Part shown: positions 33,164-42,572 of the stretch, piece by piece
Layout of the letters: each line of letters begins with the position of its first letter
How positions within the stretch are numbered: the stretch's first letter is position 1
Origin: Glaciecola sp028401415
GTDB lineage: Bacteria > Pseudomonadota > Gammaproteobacteria > Enterobacterales > Alteromonadaceae
Length of the DNA stretch: 64,000 bases
Reading direction: 5' to 3'
Assembly (NCBI RefSeq): GCF_028401415.2
Contig: NZ_CP171821.2
Coordinates: forward strand, 4,030,001-4,094,000
Made by a program: the position numbers and the translations under genes
The notes under the pieces: model-generated
The model's input: only the letters and a program-made list of their open reading frames with translations
What the model was told of the DNA's origin: nothing
Database searches by the model: none

Positions 33164-35008
33164 GTGTTAAACCAAACACCTGTATGGAAATATATTTTGG
33201 TCGTCTTTGTATTGGCAATGTGCGCCTTGTACGCACTACCCAATATTTACGGAGAAGACCATGCGGTGCAGATATCCTCTGGACGTGATACCACCGTAAC
33301 TCAAGCGCTTGCAAGTGATGTTGAAGCTAAGTTGCAAGATGCGCAGATCGATTTTAAAGCTGTCGAGTTTGCAGACGAGCGTATCTTAGTGCGCCTGCCA
33401 GATTCTGATACTCAGCTAATTACCCGAGAGGCACTTGATGACGAACTTGGCGATGATTATTTCGTTGCCATGAACCTCGCGCCTGACACGCCTGACTGGT
33501 TGGAAAGCCTCGGCGGCACACCTATGAAGCTTGGTCTTGATTTGCGTGGTGGCGTTCACTTTTTGATGGAAGTGGACATGAACAGTGCCATTGACGCCGC
33601 AGTAGGTGGTGTAGTTGACGAGTTTAGAGACCGCTTACGTGAAGAAAAGCTTCGGTATCGTAGCGTGCGCAAAAGCGGAATGTCCGTTGATATCGTTTTT
33701 CGCGATGCAGATGTACTTGAAAGCGCACAATTTTTCCTGCGCAATGACTATCCTAATATGACCATTGATGAGCGCGATGATTTAACCCTGCGCGCGACCT
33801 TTTCTGAAAACCGCCTTGCTGAAATTCGCGACTACGCAGTAAAACAAAATATCACGATTATTCGCAACCGGGTTAACCAGCTTGGTGTTGCCGAGCCTTT
33901 AGTGCAAAAGCAAGGTCAAGATCGCATCGTAGTGCAGCTACCGGGTATTCAAGATACTGCAAAAGCGAAAGAAATTTTAAACGCGACCGCGACGCTTAAT
34001 TTCAGAGCGGTTGATGAAACAGGTGACGTGCGAGACGCGGTAAATGGTCGTGTTCCTGCAGGTGCGGAGTTACTATTCAGACGTAACGGTCAGCCCGTTT
34101 TATTGAAAAAACAAATCGCGCTTGAAGGTAGTCACATTATCGACGCGACGAATTCTGTTGATGAAAACGGCTTTCCTCAAGTCAATATCGACCTTGATTC
34201 TAAAGGCGGCACTAAAATGTCCAACTTTAGTAAGCAAAATGTCGGAAAGCCTATGGCAACGGTATTTATTGAGTTCAAAGCCACCGATGAACGCGGGCCT
34301 GACGGGAAATTGATTTTTGAAAAATCAGAAGAGGTCATTAACGTCGCAACCATTCAAACTCAGCTCGGCAGCTCATTTCGGATCACGGGACTTGACTCCG
34401 CCGCAGAAGCACGCGATTTAGCGTTGTTGCTTCGCGCAGGTGCGTTGATTGCTCCTATCCAAATAGTGGAGGAGCGCACCGTCGGGCCTAGCTTGGGTAA
34501 AGAAAACATCGAGTTGGGAATGCAAGCCATCACCTATGGCTTAGTTGCTGTGCTGGTGTTTATGTTGATTTATTACCGCGCCTTTGGGGTGGTGGCTAAT
34601 ATCGCCTTGGTCACTAATGTGGTATTGATTGTGGGAGTTATGTCGATGATTCCTGGCGCGACCTTAACTTTGCCGGGCATGGCGGGTATTGTCTTAACAG
34701 TAGGGATGGCAGTTGATGCAAACGTCCTTATTTTTGAGCGGATCAGGGAAGAACTAAGAGAAGGGCGAAGTCCACAGCAGTCGATACATTTTGGATACGA
34801 CAATGCCTTTTCTACCATTTTAGATGCCAATATCACCACGTTTATTGCTGGGATGATTTTGTTTGCCGTTGGCACCGGGCCTATTAAGGGTTTCTCTATT
34901 ACACTGATGATCGGTATCTTGACTTCTATGTTTACCGCAATCGTTGTTACACGCGTTATGGTCAACCTCATTTGGGGTGGCAAGCGTGTGAAAAAGCTAG
35001 CGATTTAA
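33164..35008 (+). CDS. secD: Protein translocase subunit SecD
   Basis: This 614-residue protein starts at a GTG. It has an N-terminal membrane helix (residues 5-25), a large periplasmic P1 domain with the LGLDLRGGVHFLMEVD motif near residue 123, and a C-terminal RND-type bundle of five helices including AGIVLTVGMAVDANVLIFERIREELREG. With SecF it uses the proton motive force to help late stages of protein export. secF follows 10 nt after the stop. Confidence 0.98.
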   Translation: MLNQTPVWKYILVVFVLAMCALYALPNIYGEDHAVQISSGRDTTVTQALASDVEAKLQDAQIDFKAVEFADERILVRLPDSDTQLITREALDDELGDDYFVAMNLAPDTPDWLESLGGTPMKLGLDLRGGVHFLMEVDMNSAIDAAVGGVVDEFRDRLREEKLRYRSVRKSGMSVDIVFRDADVLESAQFFLRNDYPNMTIDERDDLTLRATFSENRLAEIRDYAVKQNITIIRNRVNQLGVAEPLVQKQGQDRIVVQLPGIQDTAKAKEILNATATLNFRAVDETGDVRDAVNGRVPAGAELLFRRNGQPVLLKKQIALEGSHIIDATNSVDENGFPQVNIDLDSKGGTKMSNFSKQNVGKPMATVFIEFKATDERGPDGKLIFEKSEEVINVATIQTQLGSSFRITGLDSAAEARDLALLLRAGALIAPIQIVEERTVGPSLGKENIELGMQAITYGLVAVLVFMLIYYRAFGVVANIALVTNVVLIVGVMSMIPGATLTLPGMAGIVLTVGMAVDANVLIFERIREELREGRSPQQSIHFGYDNAFSTILDANITTFIAGMILFAVGTGPIKGFSITLMIGILTSMFTAIVVTRVMVNLIWGGKRVKKLAI

Positions 35009-35018
35009 GGAGTCGGTA

Positions 35019-35963
35019 ATGCAATTTCAAATATTAAAACTAAGCGAAACCGTCAACTTTATGAAACTTCGCTTTCCAGCGATGATTTTCTCGACGCTTT
35101 TGATTGTAGGCTCAATCGCCTCTTTAGCAGTGAATCAGCTTAACTGGGGATTAGATTTTACGGGCGGCACAGTGATTCAGGTAAACTATCCTGATGGTGC
35201 TAACCTAGAATTAATACGAGCGGAGCTTACTGAGGCGAATTTCCCAGATGCGGTGGTTCAAAATTTCGGCAGTAGTCAGGAGGTGCTTATCCGAGTTGCG
35301 CCAAGAGATGATTTGCAAGCCGAAGTCATCGGTGACATGGTGCTGGCTGCCTTGAAAGCCGATGTCCCTAACGTTGAAATGCAGCGAATTGAGTTCGTTG
35401 GACCTAACGTAGGGGAGGAGTTGACAGAGCAGGGCGGACTTGCGATGTTGGTAGCCTTGATATGTATATTGATTTACGTGGCAATGCGTTTTGAGTACCG
35501 CTTTGCTTTAGGTTCAGTAGGCGCACTTGCACACGACGTGATCATTACCCTTGGCTTGTTCAGTATCCTTCAGTTGGAATTTGATTTAACCGTATTAGCG
35601 GCGTTATTAGCGGTTATAGGTTATTCACTCAACGATACGATTGTGGTCAGCGATCGTATTCGAGAAAATTTCCGGAAAGTGCGAAAAGGCGGGCCCGAAG
35701 AGATTATCAATATTTCGCTGACACAAACGCTTAACCGAACCATTGTCACGTCATTGACCACCATCTTGGTGCTGTTAGCGCTATTCTTTAAAGGTGGCGC
35801 ATTGATTCACGGTTTTGCAACGGCGCTCCTTTTCGGCGTATTTATCGGCACATATTCATCCGTTTATATCGCGTCTTCTGTCGCACTGTTTTTGGGTATC
35901 AGTAAGGAAGACTTGATGCCGCCAGAAGTCGAAAAAGAAGGCGAGGATTTAGAGCCGCTATAA
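35019..35963 (+). CDS. secF: Protein translocase subunit SecF
   Basis: This 314-residue partner of SecD has a first membrane helix, then LNWGLDFTGGTVIQVNYP near residue 45, a shorter periplasmic domain and five further helices containing AVIGYSLNDTIVVSDRIREN. It ends with an acidic tail. It is the last gene of the yajC-secD-secF unit, with an intrinsic terminator about 40 nt downstream. Confidence 0.98.
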   Translation: MQFQILKLSETVNFMKLRFPAMIFSTLLIVGSIASLAVNQLNWGLDFTGGTVIQVNYPDGANLELIRAELTEANFPDAVVQNFGSSQEVLIRVAPRDDLQAEVIGDMVLAALKADVPNVEMQRIEFVGPNVGEELTEQGGLAMLVALICILIYVAMRFEYRFALGSVGALAHDVIITLGLFSILQLEFDLTVLAALLAVIGYSLNDTIVVSDRIRENFRKVRKGGPEEIINISLTQTLNRTIVTSLTTILVLLALFFKGGALIHGFATALLFGVFIGTYSSVYIASSVALFLGISKEDLMPPEVEKEGEDLEPL

Positions 35964-36001
35964 CACCCTGAAATTTGGCGTTTAAGTCTCGATGATAAAG
36001 C

Positions 36002-36035
36002 ACACCGCGCAGTTTTGATGCTTCGCGGTGTTTTT
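36002..36035 (+). terminator. Intrinsic terminator after secF
   Basis: ACACCGCG and CGCGGTGT form an 8-bp stem with a 14-nt loop, followed by TTTT. It closes the queA/tgt-secF transcription unit. Confidence 0.85.
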
Positions 36036-36208
36036 GTATCTTAGTGCTTTTAACTCCTGTTCGCTTCATTGTAGTCACCCCGCTTATTTCCTTGCACTTA
36101 ACATTTGAAGCGCTCCGCTTTGCATCCACGAAACTTTTCCAAAATTTAGCAGTATAAATACACATATGTGTTTAGGCATTTGTTTTGAGATTGTCAGCGG
36201 AGAACAGA

Positions 36209-36937
36209 ATGGATCTATCAAAATTAGTAGGCGGTTTAAGCAAGTCTGGTGCACTAAGTGGCTTCATGGGAGGCGTTGCCGGTGGCGGATTAACCAGCAT
36301 GGTGGCAAGTAAAAAAGGGCGTAAAGTAGGCAAGAGTGCCCTTAAAGTGGGAGCGCTTGCGGCTGTTGGAGGCCTTGCATGGAAGGCCTATCAGTCATAT
36401 TCGGCAAATAAAGGTGTACAGAGTACAAATGCCACTCATACACCAAGTGCTAACGCATACGGCACAGCGCCAGCGCATTCTCCCAATCCGGCCGTTGCAC
36501 CCGCTCCTAACTCAGCCCAATTTGACTTTAGGCCTGCGGCACTTCCTCAGCAAGCATTTGAAGAAGTGGTAGATGAAGGCAACGAACAAGGGCAGATGAT
36601 CCTAATGCGAGCCATGATAGCGGCCGCTTATGCCGACGGACATATCGATGAAGTTGAGCGACAGCGTATCTTTGCGCAAGTTGAGTCAATGGATTTATCG
36701 ATTGAAGAAAAGGCTATGTTATTTGATGAGCTTCGCAAGCCATTAAGTCTACATGATTTGGTTGCACAGGTGCCAAATGCACAAACCGGCATTGAAGTGT
36801 ATGCGGCAAGTGCAAGTGCTATAGATACTTCGCAGCCTGTGTCCCAGCAATTTTTGACTGAGCTGTCACAACAATTATGCATTCCTGGAGAGTTGGTAAC
36901 GAGTATTCATCAACAGCTCAGCGAATATCAACAATAG
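36209..36937 (+). CDS. DUF533 / TerB-like domain protein
   Basis: This protein has about 242 residues. The N-terminal third is glycine-rich and weakly hydrophobic (GFMGGVAGGGLTSMVASKKG and GALAAVGGLAWKAY), followed by a Pro/Ala/Asn-rich linker (about 75-105). A C-terminal helical TerB-like domain comes next (AMIAAAYADGHIDEVERQRIF, with an acidic DGHID loop). This is the plan of the E. coli YebE/DUF533 family, probably membrane-associated, function unknown. The ATG at 36209 has CGGAGAA at proper spacing and is preferred over upstream non-ATG starts. Confidence 0.85.
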   Translation: MDLSKLVGGLSKSGALSGFMGGVAGGGLTSMVASKKGRKVGKSALKVGALAAVGGLAWKAYQSYSANKGVQSTNATHTPSANAYGTAPAHSPNPAVAPAPNSAQFDFRPAALPQQAFEEVVDEGNEQGQMILMRAMIAAAYADGHIDEVERQRIFAQVESMDLSIEEKAMLFDELRKPLSLHDLVAQVPNAQTGIEVYAASASAIDTSQPVSQQFLTELSQQLCIPGELVTSIHQQLSEYQQ

Positions 36938-36964
36938 AACGATAACATTAACGAGACCGAATAT

Positions 36965-37597
36965 ATGAAATCATTGAAGATAGGATTAATTGTTGGCGCG
37001 CTTGCGGTAACAAGCTGTGTGTCATGGGTATTTGCTAAAAGCCCGTTTAACGACATGCCAAAAGGGAACTACGAACTTGATTTGAGCCATGCCAGCATAG
37101 TATGGAAAGTGTCACACTTAGGTTTATCCGACTACGTGGCAAGGTTTGCTAATTTTGATGCCAGCATTGAATTTGATGCGATGAATGTGGAAAAGTCAGT
37201 TGTAAGAGCCTCGATTGATCCCATGTCTATTCAAACAGCTTATCCAAATGCGGACGAAAAGGACTTTGATAAGGTATTGGCCACCGAAAAGGGCTGGTTT
37301 AATGCGAGTGAATTTCCATCCATCGATTTTGTGTCAACCGATATTGAAATGACAGGCGATTCTACCGCGGTCATGACTGGCGATTTAAGCTTCTTAGGTA
37401 CAAGTCTGCCCGTTGTTCTGGATGTCACATTCAATGGCGCCATGCAGCGTCAGCCTTTCAGTGGAAAGCCAACCATGGGCTTTTCGGCAACAACAACGAT
37501 TGAGCGCAGTAAATGGGGGATGACTAAGTATGTTCCTAATATCGGTGATGCAGTTGAGATTATGATTGAAGGCGAGTTTGCAAAAGCCGATGACTAA
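36965..37597 (+). CDS. YceI-family periplasmic protein (first copy)
   Basis: This 210-residue protein has an N-terminal signal (KIGLIVGALAVTSCVSWVFA, cleavage after FA; VTSC also partly resembles a lipobox). The YceI lipocalin-like beta-barrel follows: GNYELDLSHASIVWKVSHLG, FNASEFPSIDFVSTDIE and a C-terminal WGMTKYVPNIGDAVEIMIEGEF. YceI proteins bind polyisoprenoid molecules such as ubiquinone precursors. It is the first of a three-gene cluster with cytochrome b561 and a second YceI protein. Confidence 0.92.
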   Translation: MKSLKIGLIVGALAVTSCVSWVFAKSPFNDMPKGNYELDLSHASIVWKVSHLGLSDYVARFANFDASIEFDAMNVEKSVVRASIDPMSIQTAYPNADEKDFDKVLATEKGWFNASEFPSIDFVSTDIEMTGDSTAVMTGDLSFLGTSLPVVLDVTFNGAMQRQPFSGKPTMGFSATTTIERSKWGMTKYVPNIGDAVEIMIEGEFAKADD

Positions 37598-37651
37598 GCC
37601 TCCTAAGCTATACATCGAATTCTGCGTGGTATTGGCTAGGATAGTTTTCAA

Positions 37652-38221
37652 ATGACAGCTCAAGGAAAGCCGAACCGATATCATGGCATCAGTATTTTTC
37701 TGCACTGGTTAATGGCCATCGGTTTGTTATTTATGATTGCGTCGGGTGTTTACATGGTAAATGTAGACATGCCTAAGGCTGACCAGTATCAGCTGTTTCA
37801 AATCCACAAAGCGAGTGGCGTCGTCATGCTTTGGGCGATAGCCATTCGTATATTAGTTAGATGGTTGACGCAACAGCCAGCTATGCCAGATGAGTTTTCG
37901 AAACGTGAATCGCGATTAGCAAAATTGGGCCATATAGGCCTATACCTCGCACTTGTGCTCATGCCGTTAAGCGGTTGGTTGATGGTATCGGCTAGCCCTT
38001 TTGGTTTACCCACCTTCGTTTTTGTGGACTGGATCAAATGGCCACACATACCTTTTGTTGAGCGCAATAAAACAATAGAAACGATTGCGCGAAATGTACA
38101 TTGGGTGCTTGCTTCAGCACTTCTGATCATGGTGGTGGGGCATATCAGCGCGGTGGTATTGCACAAAAAGAAGCAGGGAATTTCATTAATTAAACGTATG
38201 TGGTGGAGTAAAAAGGTTTGA
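37652..38221 (+). CDS. Cytochrome b561 family protein
   Basis: This 189-residue membrane protein has four helices with paired histidines typical of the prokaryotic cytochrome b561 family: RYHGISIFLHWLMAIGLLFM, LFQIHKASGVVMLWAIAIRI, IGLYLALVLMPLSGWLM and VHWVLASALLIMVVGHISAVVLH. It probably carries two b-type hemes and moves electrons to or from quinone. Its stop overlaps the TTG start of the second YceI gene, so the two are coupled. E. coli also pairs a b561 gene (yceJ) with yceI. Confidence 0.93.
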   Translation: MTAQGKPNRYHGISIFLHWLMAIGLLFMIASGVYMVNVDMPKADQYQLFQIHKASGVVMLWAIAIRILVRWLTQQPAMPDEFSKRESRLAKLGHIGLYLALVLMPLSGWLMVSASPFGLPTFVFVDWIKWPHIPFVERNKTIETIARNVHWVLASALLIMVVGHISAVVLHKKKQGISLIKRMWWSKKV

Positions 38222-38778
38222 AATTATCAAGGAAGTATCAGTCGGTAGCGCTATGTTTGGTCATGGCTTGGTTTGCAGCTTTTCAAGTTATTGCGCAGGT
38301 CAACATTGACCAAACACAAGGTAGTGTAGGCTTTGCAGGTGAGCATGCAGGTATGGAGTTTTCTGGGGTATTCGAGCGCTGGCAAGCTACGATGCTCCTT
38401 CCAACAGAAAGCGCGCAAGCATCGGAGGCATTTATTAACGCGGAATTTGATTTATCTAGCGCGACGACGGGGGATGCAACGTATGATGAGACACTTCCCG
38501 AAGGCGATTGGTTTGATGTAGACAACCATCCAAAGGGCAGGTTTGTAAGCGACAGAGTGAGCCCCCAAGGTAATGACTACTTGGTAGAAGGGCAATTGAC
38601 ACTGCGAGGTAAGACACACCCGATATCTTTTACCTTAGTGTCAGAAGGCAGTCGTCTAAGCGCCAGCTTTAATGTTGATAGAATTGCATACGCTATTGGA
38701 CTCGATTCAGACCCTGAGGCAGAGTGGGTAAGCAGAAACATTGCTTTAAGTCTCGATATTCCCAATGTGGCAAATTAG
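38218..38778 (+). CDS. YceI-family periplasmic protein (second copy)
   Basis: This 186-residue protein begins at a TTG that overlaps the upstream stop (TTGA). The signal peptide (YQSVALCLVMAWFAAFQVIA) is followed by QVNIDQTQGSVGFAGEHAGMEFSGVFERW and GDWFDVDNHPKGRFVSDRV, the YceI barrel in a diverged form. It differs clearly from the first YceI copy in this cluster, so the two are not a recent duplication. It probably binds a lipid-like redox molecule in the periplasm together with the membrane cytochrome. Confidence 0.88.
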   Translation: MKLSRKYQSVALCLVMAWFAAFQVIAQVNIDQTQGSVGFAGEHAGMEFSGVFERWQATMLLPTESAQASEAFINAEFDLSSATTGDATYDETLPEGDWFDVDNHPKGRFVSDRVSPQGNDYLVEGQLTLRGKTHPISFTLVSEGSRLSASFNVDRIAYAIGLDSDPEAEWVSRNIALSLDIPNVAN

Positions 38779-38901
38779 AAGAGCGCCAGTATTAATAGCA
38801 GATAACTGCTTAAAAAAAATACCTAAGTATAAACGCCATGATTTCCAATTTGTTCAAAGTGCATACAATGCGCTCGTCCCTTAACCTTGTTGGAAATAAT
38901 C

Positions 38902-39363
38902 ATGAAAAAACTCGTTTTACTTGCCGGTGTTATCGCGTCCTTCTCTTTCTCATCTGTAGCCGCTCCAAAAGCGTTCACAGCAGCTGATGAAAACTTTGAA
39001 ACAAAAGCGTGCGTAGTAGCCGCGTCTGAAGGTATGGATGCAGTTAAAGCACTCGTATCGGAAAAAGGTTTGGTGTTTCGTAACTTTAAACAAAGCGTTA
39101 CGTGCAACAACAAGTCCTTGAACACCTTTGCTAAAATGTATCATGGTAAGGCGAGCAGCAATGATGCCCCAGTTGTCGTTGTAGCGAAGAACAATAACTT
39201 CGAATCTCGCGTTTGTGTTTCTGCAGTTAATAACGGAATTAAGCACACGCTTGCTAAGTTCCGCATCAACCAAAACGAAATCCTTTGTAATGGCAAGCCG
39301 TTGAACAAGTTTGTCAAAGCAAGTAAAACAGGTCAGCTAGCAAAGCTGAGTTCTGAGGACTAA
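38902..39363 (+). CDS. DUF3718 family secreted protein with internal duplication
   Basis: This 153-residue protein has a signal peptide (KKLVLLAGVIASFSFSSVAA). The mature part contains two copies of a unit of about 45 residues, each with two cysteines: ETKACVVAASEGMDAVKAL...VTCNNKSLNTFA and ESRVCVSAVNNGIKHTLAKF...ILCNGKPLNKFV. The Cys pairs probably form disulfides in the periplasm. I recognise this as the DUF3718 pattern; function is unknown. The ATG at 38902 has GGAA at good spacing; an in-frame TTG five codons earlier is less likely. Its terminator is shared with suhB. Confidence 0.8.
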   Translation: MKKLVLLAGVIASFSFSSVAAPKAFTAADENFETKACVVAASEGMDAVKALVSEKGLVFRNFKQSVTCNNKSLNTFAKMYHGKASSNDAPVVVVAKNNNFESRVCVSAVNNGIKHTLAKFRINQNEILCNGKPLNKFVKASKTGQLAKLSSED

Positions 39364-39406
39364 GTTAAACAGCTTATGTAACAATTTGATGTTGAATTTT
39401 TGATAC

Positions 39407-39458
39407 ACATGAAAACGGCGAACTTGTCATATTGACGTATAGTTCGCCGTTTTCATGT
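39407..39458. terminator. Bidirectional hairpin between the DUF3718 gene and suhB
   Basis: A perfect 18-bp stem (ACATGAAAACGGCGAACT and its complement) with a 16-nt loop lies between two convergent genes. The A/T runs inside the arms give a U-rich 3' side on both strands, so it can terminate both transcripts. Confidence 0.8.
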
Positions 39459-39508
39459 AATGTAGATAGAGGCTAACCCAGTTGAAAGATTTCGAGTTAA
39501 AACTCAGC

Positions 39509-40309
39509 TTATGACTTAAGACTCTTCACGATATGCTGGACTACGCGAGGATTGCCCGCTACCAAGCCATTGGCACTCCCCGCTTGTTTCATCTCCGCGT
39601 ATAGTGGGTCGTTGTTGCCATCGTAGTCTGTTATTAATCCACCCGCTTCTTTGACCAAAAGTTCCCCCGCTGCAATATCCCAAGAGTTAAGTCCTTTTTC
39701 CCAGTAGCCATCGTAGCGACCTGCGGCAACGTAGGCCAAGTCAAGCGCGGCAGAGCCTGAGCGTCTCACATCCCCAACTTTTTCAAATATTCGTTGAAAC
39801 TGAGTGAGTGATTCATCAAGTCTAGCCTTGTTTCTAAACGGGAAGGCTGTGGCTAAAATGCAGCTCGACATGTCTTTGGTTTTAGTGGCTCTGATTCGGT
39901 AACCGTTAAGTTGGGCGCCAGCACCTTTGCTACCTGCAAATAATTCACCACGAATAGGATCAAATACTACGCCTTGGTCAAGTTTGCCCTTATACAAAAG
40001 TGCAATACTGACGGCAAAATGTGGAATGCCGCGAATAAAATTGGTCGTGCCATCCAGTGGGTCAATCACCCAAGTGAAATCTGGGTTGTTATTGATTGTT
40101 CCGCCTTCTTCCCCTAAAAACGAATGGTCAGGATAAGCTTCTTGAATTTTTGAAATAATGGCGACTTCTGCTTCTTTGTCTATTTTAGTCACAAAGTCGT
40201 TGATACCTTTTTGCTCGATATTAAGCTCTGAGCGATTTTCGAATCCGCGAGCGATAATTGTTCCAGCACTTCGTGCTGCACGCACGGCAATATTGAGCAT
40301 AGGATGCAT
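39509..40309 (-). CDS. suhB: Inositol-1-monophosphatase family protein SuhB
   Basis: This 266-residue protein begins MHPMLNIAVRAARSAG, nearly the same as E. coli SuhB; an ATG four codons earlier is less likely. The metal-binding motifs are present: GEEGG near residue 66, DPLDGTTNFIRGIPHFAVS near residue 84 and WDIAAGELLVKEAGG near residue 212. SuhB hydrolyses inositol phosphates in vitro and in E. coli assists rRNA transcription antitermination and ribosome maturation. It diverges from trmJ as in other gammaproteobacteria. Confidence 0.97.
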   Translation of the reverse strand: MHPMLNIAVRAARSAGTIIARGFENRSELNIEQKGINDFVTKIDKEAEVAIISKIQEAYPDHSFLGEEGGTINNNPDFTWVIDPLDGTTNFIRGIPHFAVSIALLYKGKLDQGVVFDPIRGELFAGSKGAGAQLNGYRIRATKTKDMSSCILATAFPFRNKARLDESLTQFQRIFEKVGDVRRSGSAALDLAYVAAGRYDGYWEKGLNSWDIAAGELLVKEAGGLITDYDGNNDPLYAEMKQAGSANGLVAGNPRVVQHIVKSLKS

Positions 40310-40513
40310 AGTCTTCACCAATCAAGTTTTAAAAAGAACGTTTGTCAACATGCACTTTCATGCATACTTGGGATGCACGTATATGCGCACCAAAACCGCG
40401 CGGATTGTATCAGAGCCGGTATAGACTTGCTATCTTCGCATGGTCAATCACACATGATATGATGCGCTGCTTAAATTTTCAGGCTCTAAGGCTTGTCGCA
40501 AGAGATATTACTT

Positions 40514-41299
40514 ATGTTAGAGGCCATTCGAATCGTCTTAGTCAATACGACTCATACTGGGAACATCGGTTCAACCGCGAGAGCGATGAAAACCATGGGG
40601 CTATCCTCACTTTATCTTGTAGGCCCTAAAACGGCGCCTGATGGTAAATCGAGCGCACTTGCAGCAGGCGCGGGAGATGTTTTAGGCAAAGCCACTATTG
40701 TGGATACTTTAGAAGAGGCGATAGGTGACTGTGGCCTAGTGATTGGCACTTCAATGCGCACTAAAACGCTCTCATGGCCGATGTTATCTACTCGCGAGAC
40801 TGCCGCGAAACTTAACACTGAAGTCCAACATCATCCAGTCGCTTTAGTCTTTGGTCGAGAAAGCAACGGTTTATCCAATGATGAGCTACGTATGTGCCAT
40901 TTCCATACCTTTATTGAGGCAAATCCTGACTATAGCTCACTAAACTTAGCCGCCGCCGTACAAACCTTTTGTTATGAGATTCGTATGGACTATTTGGCAA
41001 CTGAACGCGCGAACATTCAAGCTCAAATCGAGAATGAATATCCACTTGCGCATGATTTAGCGCGTTTCTATGTCCATTTAGAAAGCACCCTCGAAAAGAC
41101 CCGCTTTATTCGAAAGAGTCATCCTGGCTTAGTCATGGAGAAACTCAAGCGTTTGTTTAATCGCGCCCGGCCTGAAGCCTTAGAGCTGAATATTCTACGC
41201 GGTATTTTGGCTTCCATCGATAAGCAACATCAAAAGCTTGTAACACTTGAACAAAGCGACAATGACGAGCAAACTAAAGACAGCGTTACGCAGAAATAG
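40514..41299 (+). CDS. trmJ: tRNA (cytidine/uridine-2'-O-)-methyltransferase TrmJ
   Basis: This 261-residue SPOUT-fold methyltransferase has the N-terminal LVNTTHTGNIGSTARAMKTMG, ALVFGRESNGLSNDEL and NPDYSSLNLAAAVQTFCYE motifs that form the knotted SAM site. It methylates position 32 of certain tRNAs. In E. coli and relatives it is followed by iscR; here the next gene, 16 nt on, is iscS. The start ATG at 40514 follows AAGAGAT. Confidence 0.95.
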   Translation: MLEAIRIVLVNTTHTGNIGSTARAMKTMGLSSLYLVGPKTAPDGKSSALAAGAGDVLGKATIVDTLEEAIGDCGLVIGTSMRTKTLSWPMLSTRETAAKLNTEVQHHPVALVFGRESNGLSNDELRMCHFHTFIEANPDYSSLNLAAAVQTFCYEIRMDYLATERANIQAQIENEYPLAHDLARFYVHLESTLEKTRFIRKSHPGLVMEKLKRLFNRARPEALELNILRGILASIDKQHQKLVTLEQSDNDEQTKDSVTQK

Positions 41300-41315
41300 T
41301 TGGAGCTATCGACTA

Positions 41316-42500
41316 GTGAGTGAATTACATTTTCCTATCTATTTAGACTATGCATCGACCACACCTGTTGATCCTCGCGTTGCTGAGGTGATGAAAGACT
41401 GTTTAACAGTAGAAGGTAATTTCGGAAATCCAGCTTCTCGTTCTCATCGCTTTGGATGGTTGGCGGAAGAGGCGGTTGATATTGCCCGTAATCAAATCGC
41501 TGATTTAATCAACGCAGATCCTCGCGAGATTGTATTTACCTCAGGCGCGACAGAGTCAAATAATCTCGCTCTCAAAGGCGCAGCACACGCGAATAGGCGT
41601 CGTGGTAAGCATCTGATTACCTTGAAAACTGAACATAAAGCTGTGCTAGACAGTATGGAGCAATTGGCACATGAGGGCTTTGAAGTAACTTACCTTACGC
41701 CCAAGCCAAATGGTCTGGTTGATGTGCATGAGCTTAAACGTGCAATTCGCGAAGATACTGTGCTTATAAGTGTAATGCATGTGAATAATGAGATAGGCGT
41801 TATTCAAGACATCGAAGCTATCGGTCAACTTTGCAAAGAGCGCGATATTCTGTTTCATGTAGATGCAGCTCAAAGCACGGGAAAAGTGCCAATCGACGTG
41901 AACTTAATGAAAGTGGACTTGATGTCATTCTCAGGGCACAAAACCTATGGTCCGAAAGGCATAGGAGCGCTTTACGTTAGGCGAAAACCGCGCGTTCGTA
42001 TTGAAGCTCAAATGCACGGCGGCGGTCACGAGCGCGGTATGCGCTCTGGCACCTTGGCCACTCATCAAATTGCAGGCTTAGGAGAGGCTTTCAGAATCGC
42101 TCAAGAGGAAATGGATTCAGAAGTACGGCGTATTGAGGGTTTACGAGATCGGTTGTATAAGGGCGTAAAGGTACTAGACAAGGTATATGTAAATGGCGAT
42201 TTTGAACAAAGAGTGCCGCACAACTTGAACCTAAGCTTTGATTTAGTAGAAGGGGAAACGCTGATGATGGCACTTAAAGACTTGGCCGTTTCGACAGGTT
42301 CCGCATGCACCTCAGCAAGCTTGGAGCCATCGTATGTACTAAGTGCGCTTGGTTTAAGTAATGAACTTGCCCACAGTTCCATCCGTTTTAGTATCGGTCG
42401 CTTTACCACAGAGCAAGAAATAGACTTTACGATAAGTCTTATTCTGGATGCCATTCGTAAACTAAGACAAATAGCCCACACCGGACAAATACGCGCATAG
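41316..42500 (+). CDS. iscS: Cysteine desulfurase IscS, lacking the C-terminal IscU-binding tail
   Basis: This 394-residue enzyme starts at a GTG (VSELHFPIYLDYASTTPVDPRV) with GGAG upstream. The PLP lysine is in SFSGHKTYGPKG and the active-site cysteine in SVSTGSACTSASLEPSYV-type context (here STGSACTSA). It is close to E. coli IscS throughout the body but ends about ten residues after RKLR, so it lacks the last 20 or so residues (SPLWEMYK...EWAHH in E. coli) that contact IscU. It supplies sulfur for tRNA thiolation and Fe-S work. iscR, iscU, iscA, hscB and hscA, normally its neighbours, are absent. Confidence 0.95.
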   Translation: MSELHFPIYLDYASTTPVDPRVAEVMKDCLTVEGNFGNPASRSHRFGWLAEEAVDIARNQIADLINADPREIVFTSGATESNNLALKGAAHANRRRGKHLITLKTEHKAVLDSMEQLAHEGFEVTYLTPKPNGLVDVHELKRAIREDTVLISVMHVNNEIGVIQDIEAIGQLCKERDILFHVDAAQSTGKVPIDVNLMKVDLMSFSGHKTYGPKGIGALYVRRKPRVRIEAQMHGGGHERGMRSGTLATHQIAGLGEAFRIAQEEMDSEVRRIEGLRDRLYKGVKVLDKVYVNGDFEQRVPHNLNLSFDLVEGETLMMALKDLAVSTGSACTSASLEPSYVLSALGLSNELAHSSIRFSIGRFTTEQEIDFTISLILDAIRKLRQIAHTGQIRA

Positions 42501-42572
42501 CATTTTAATATCATTACGTAAAGATAGTAGTGAATAGGATGGTATATTGCGCGTGTTCTAGTGAGTAGTAAC

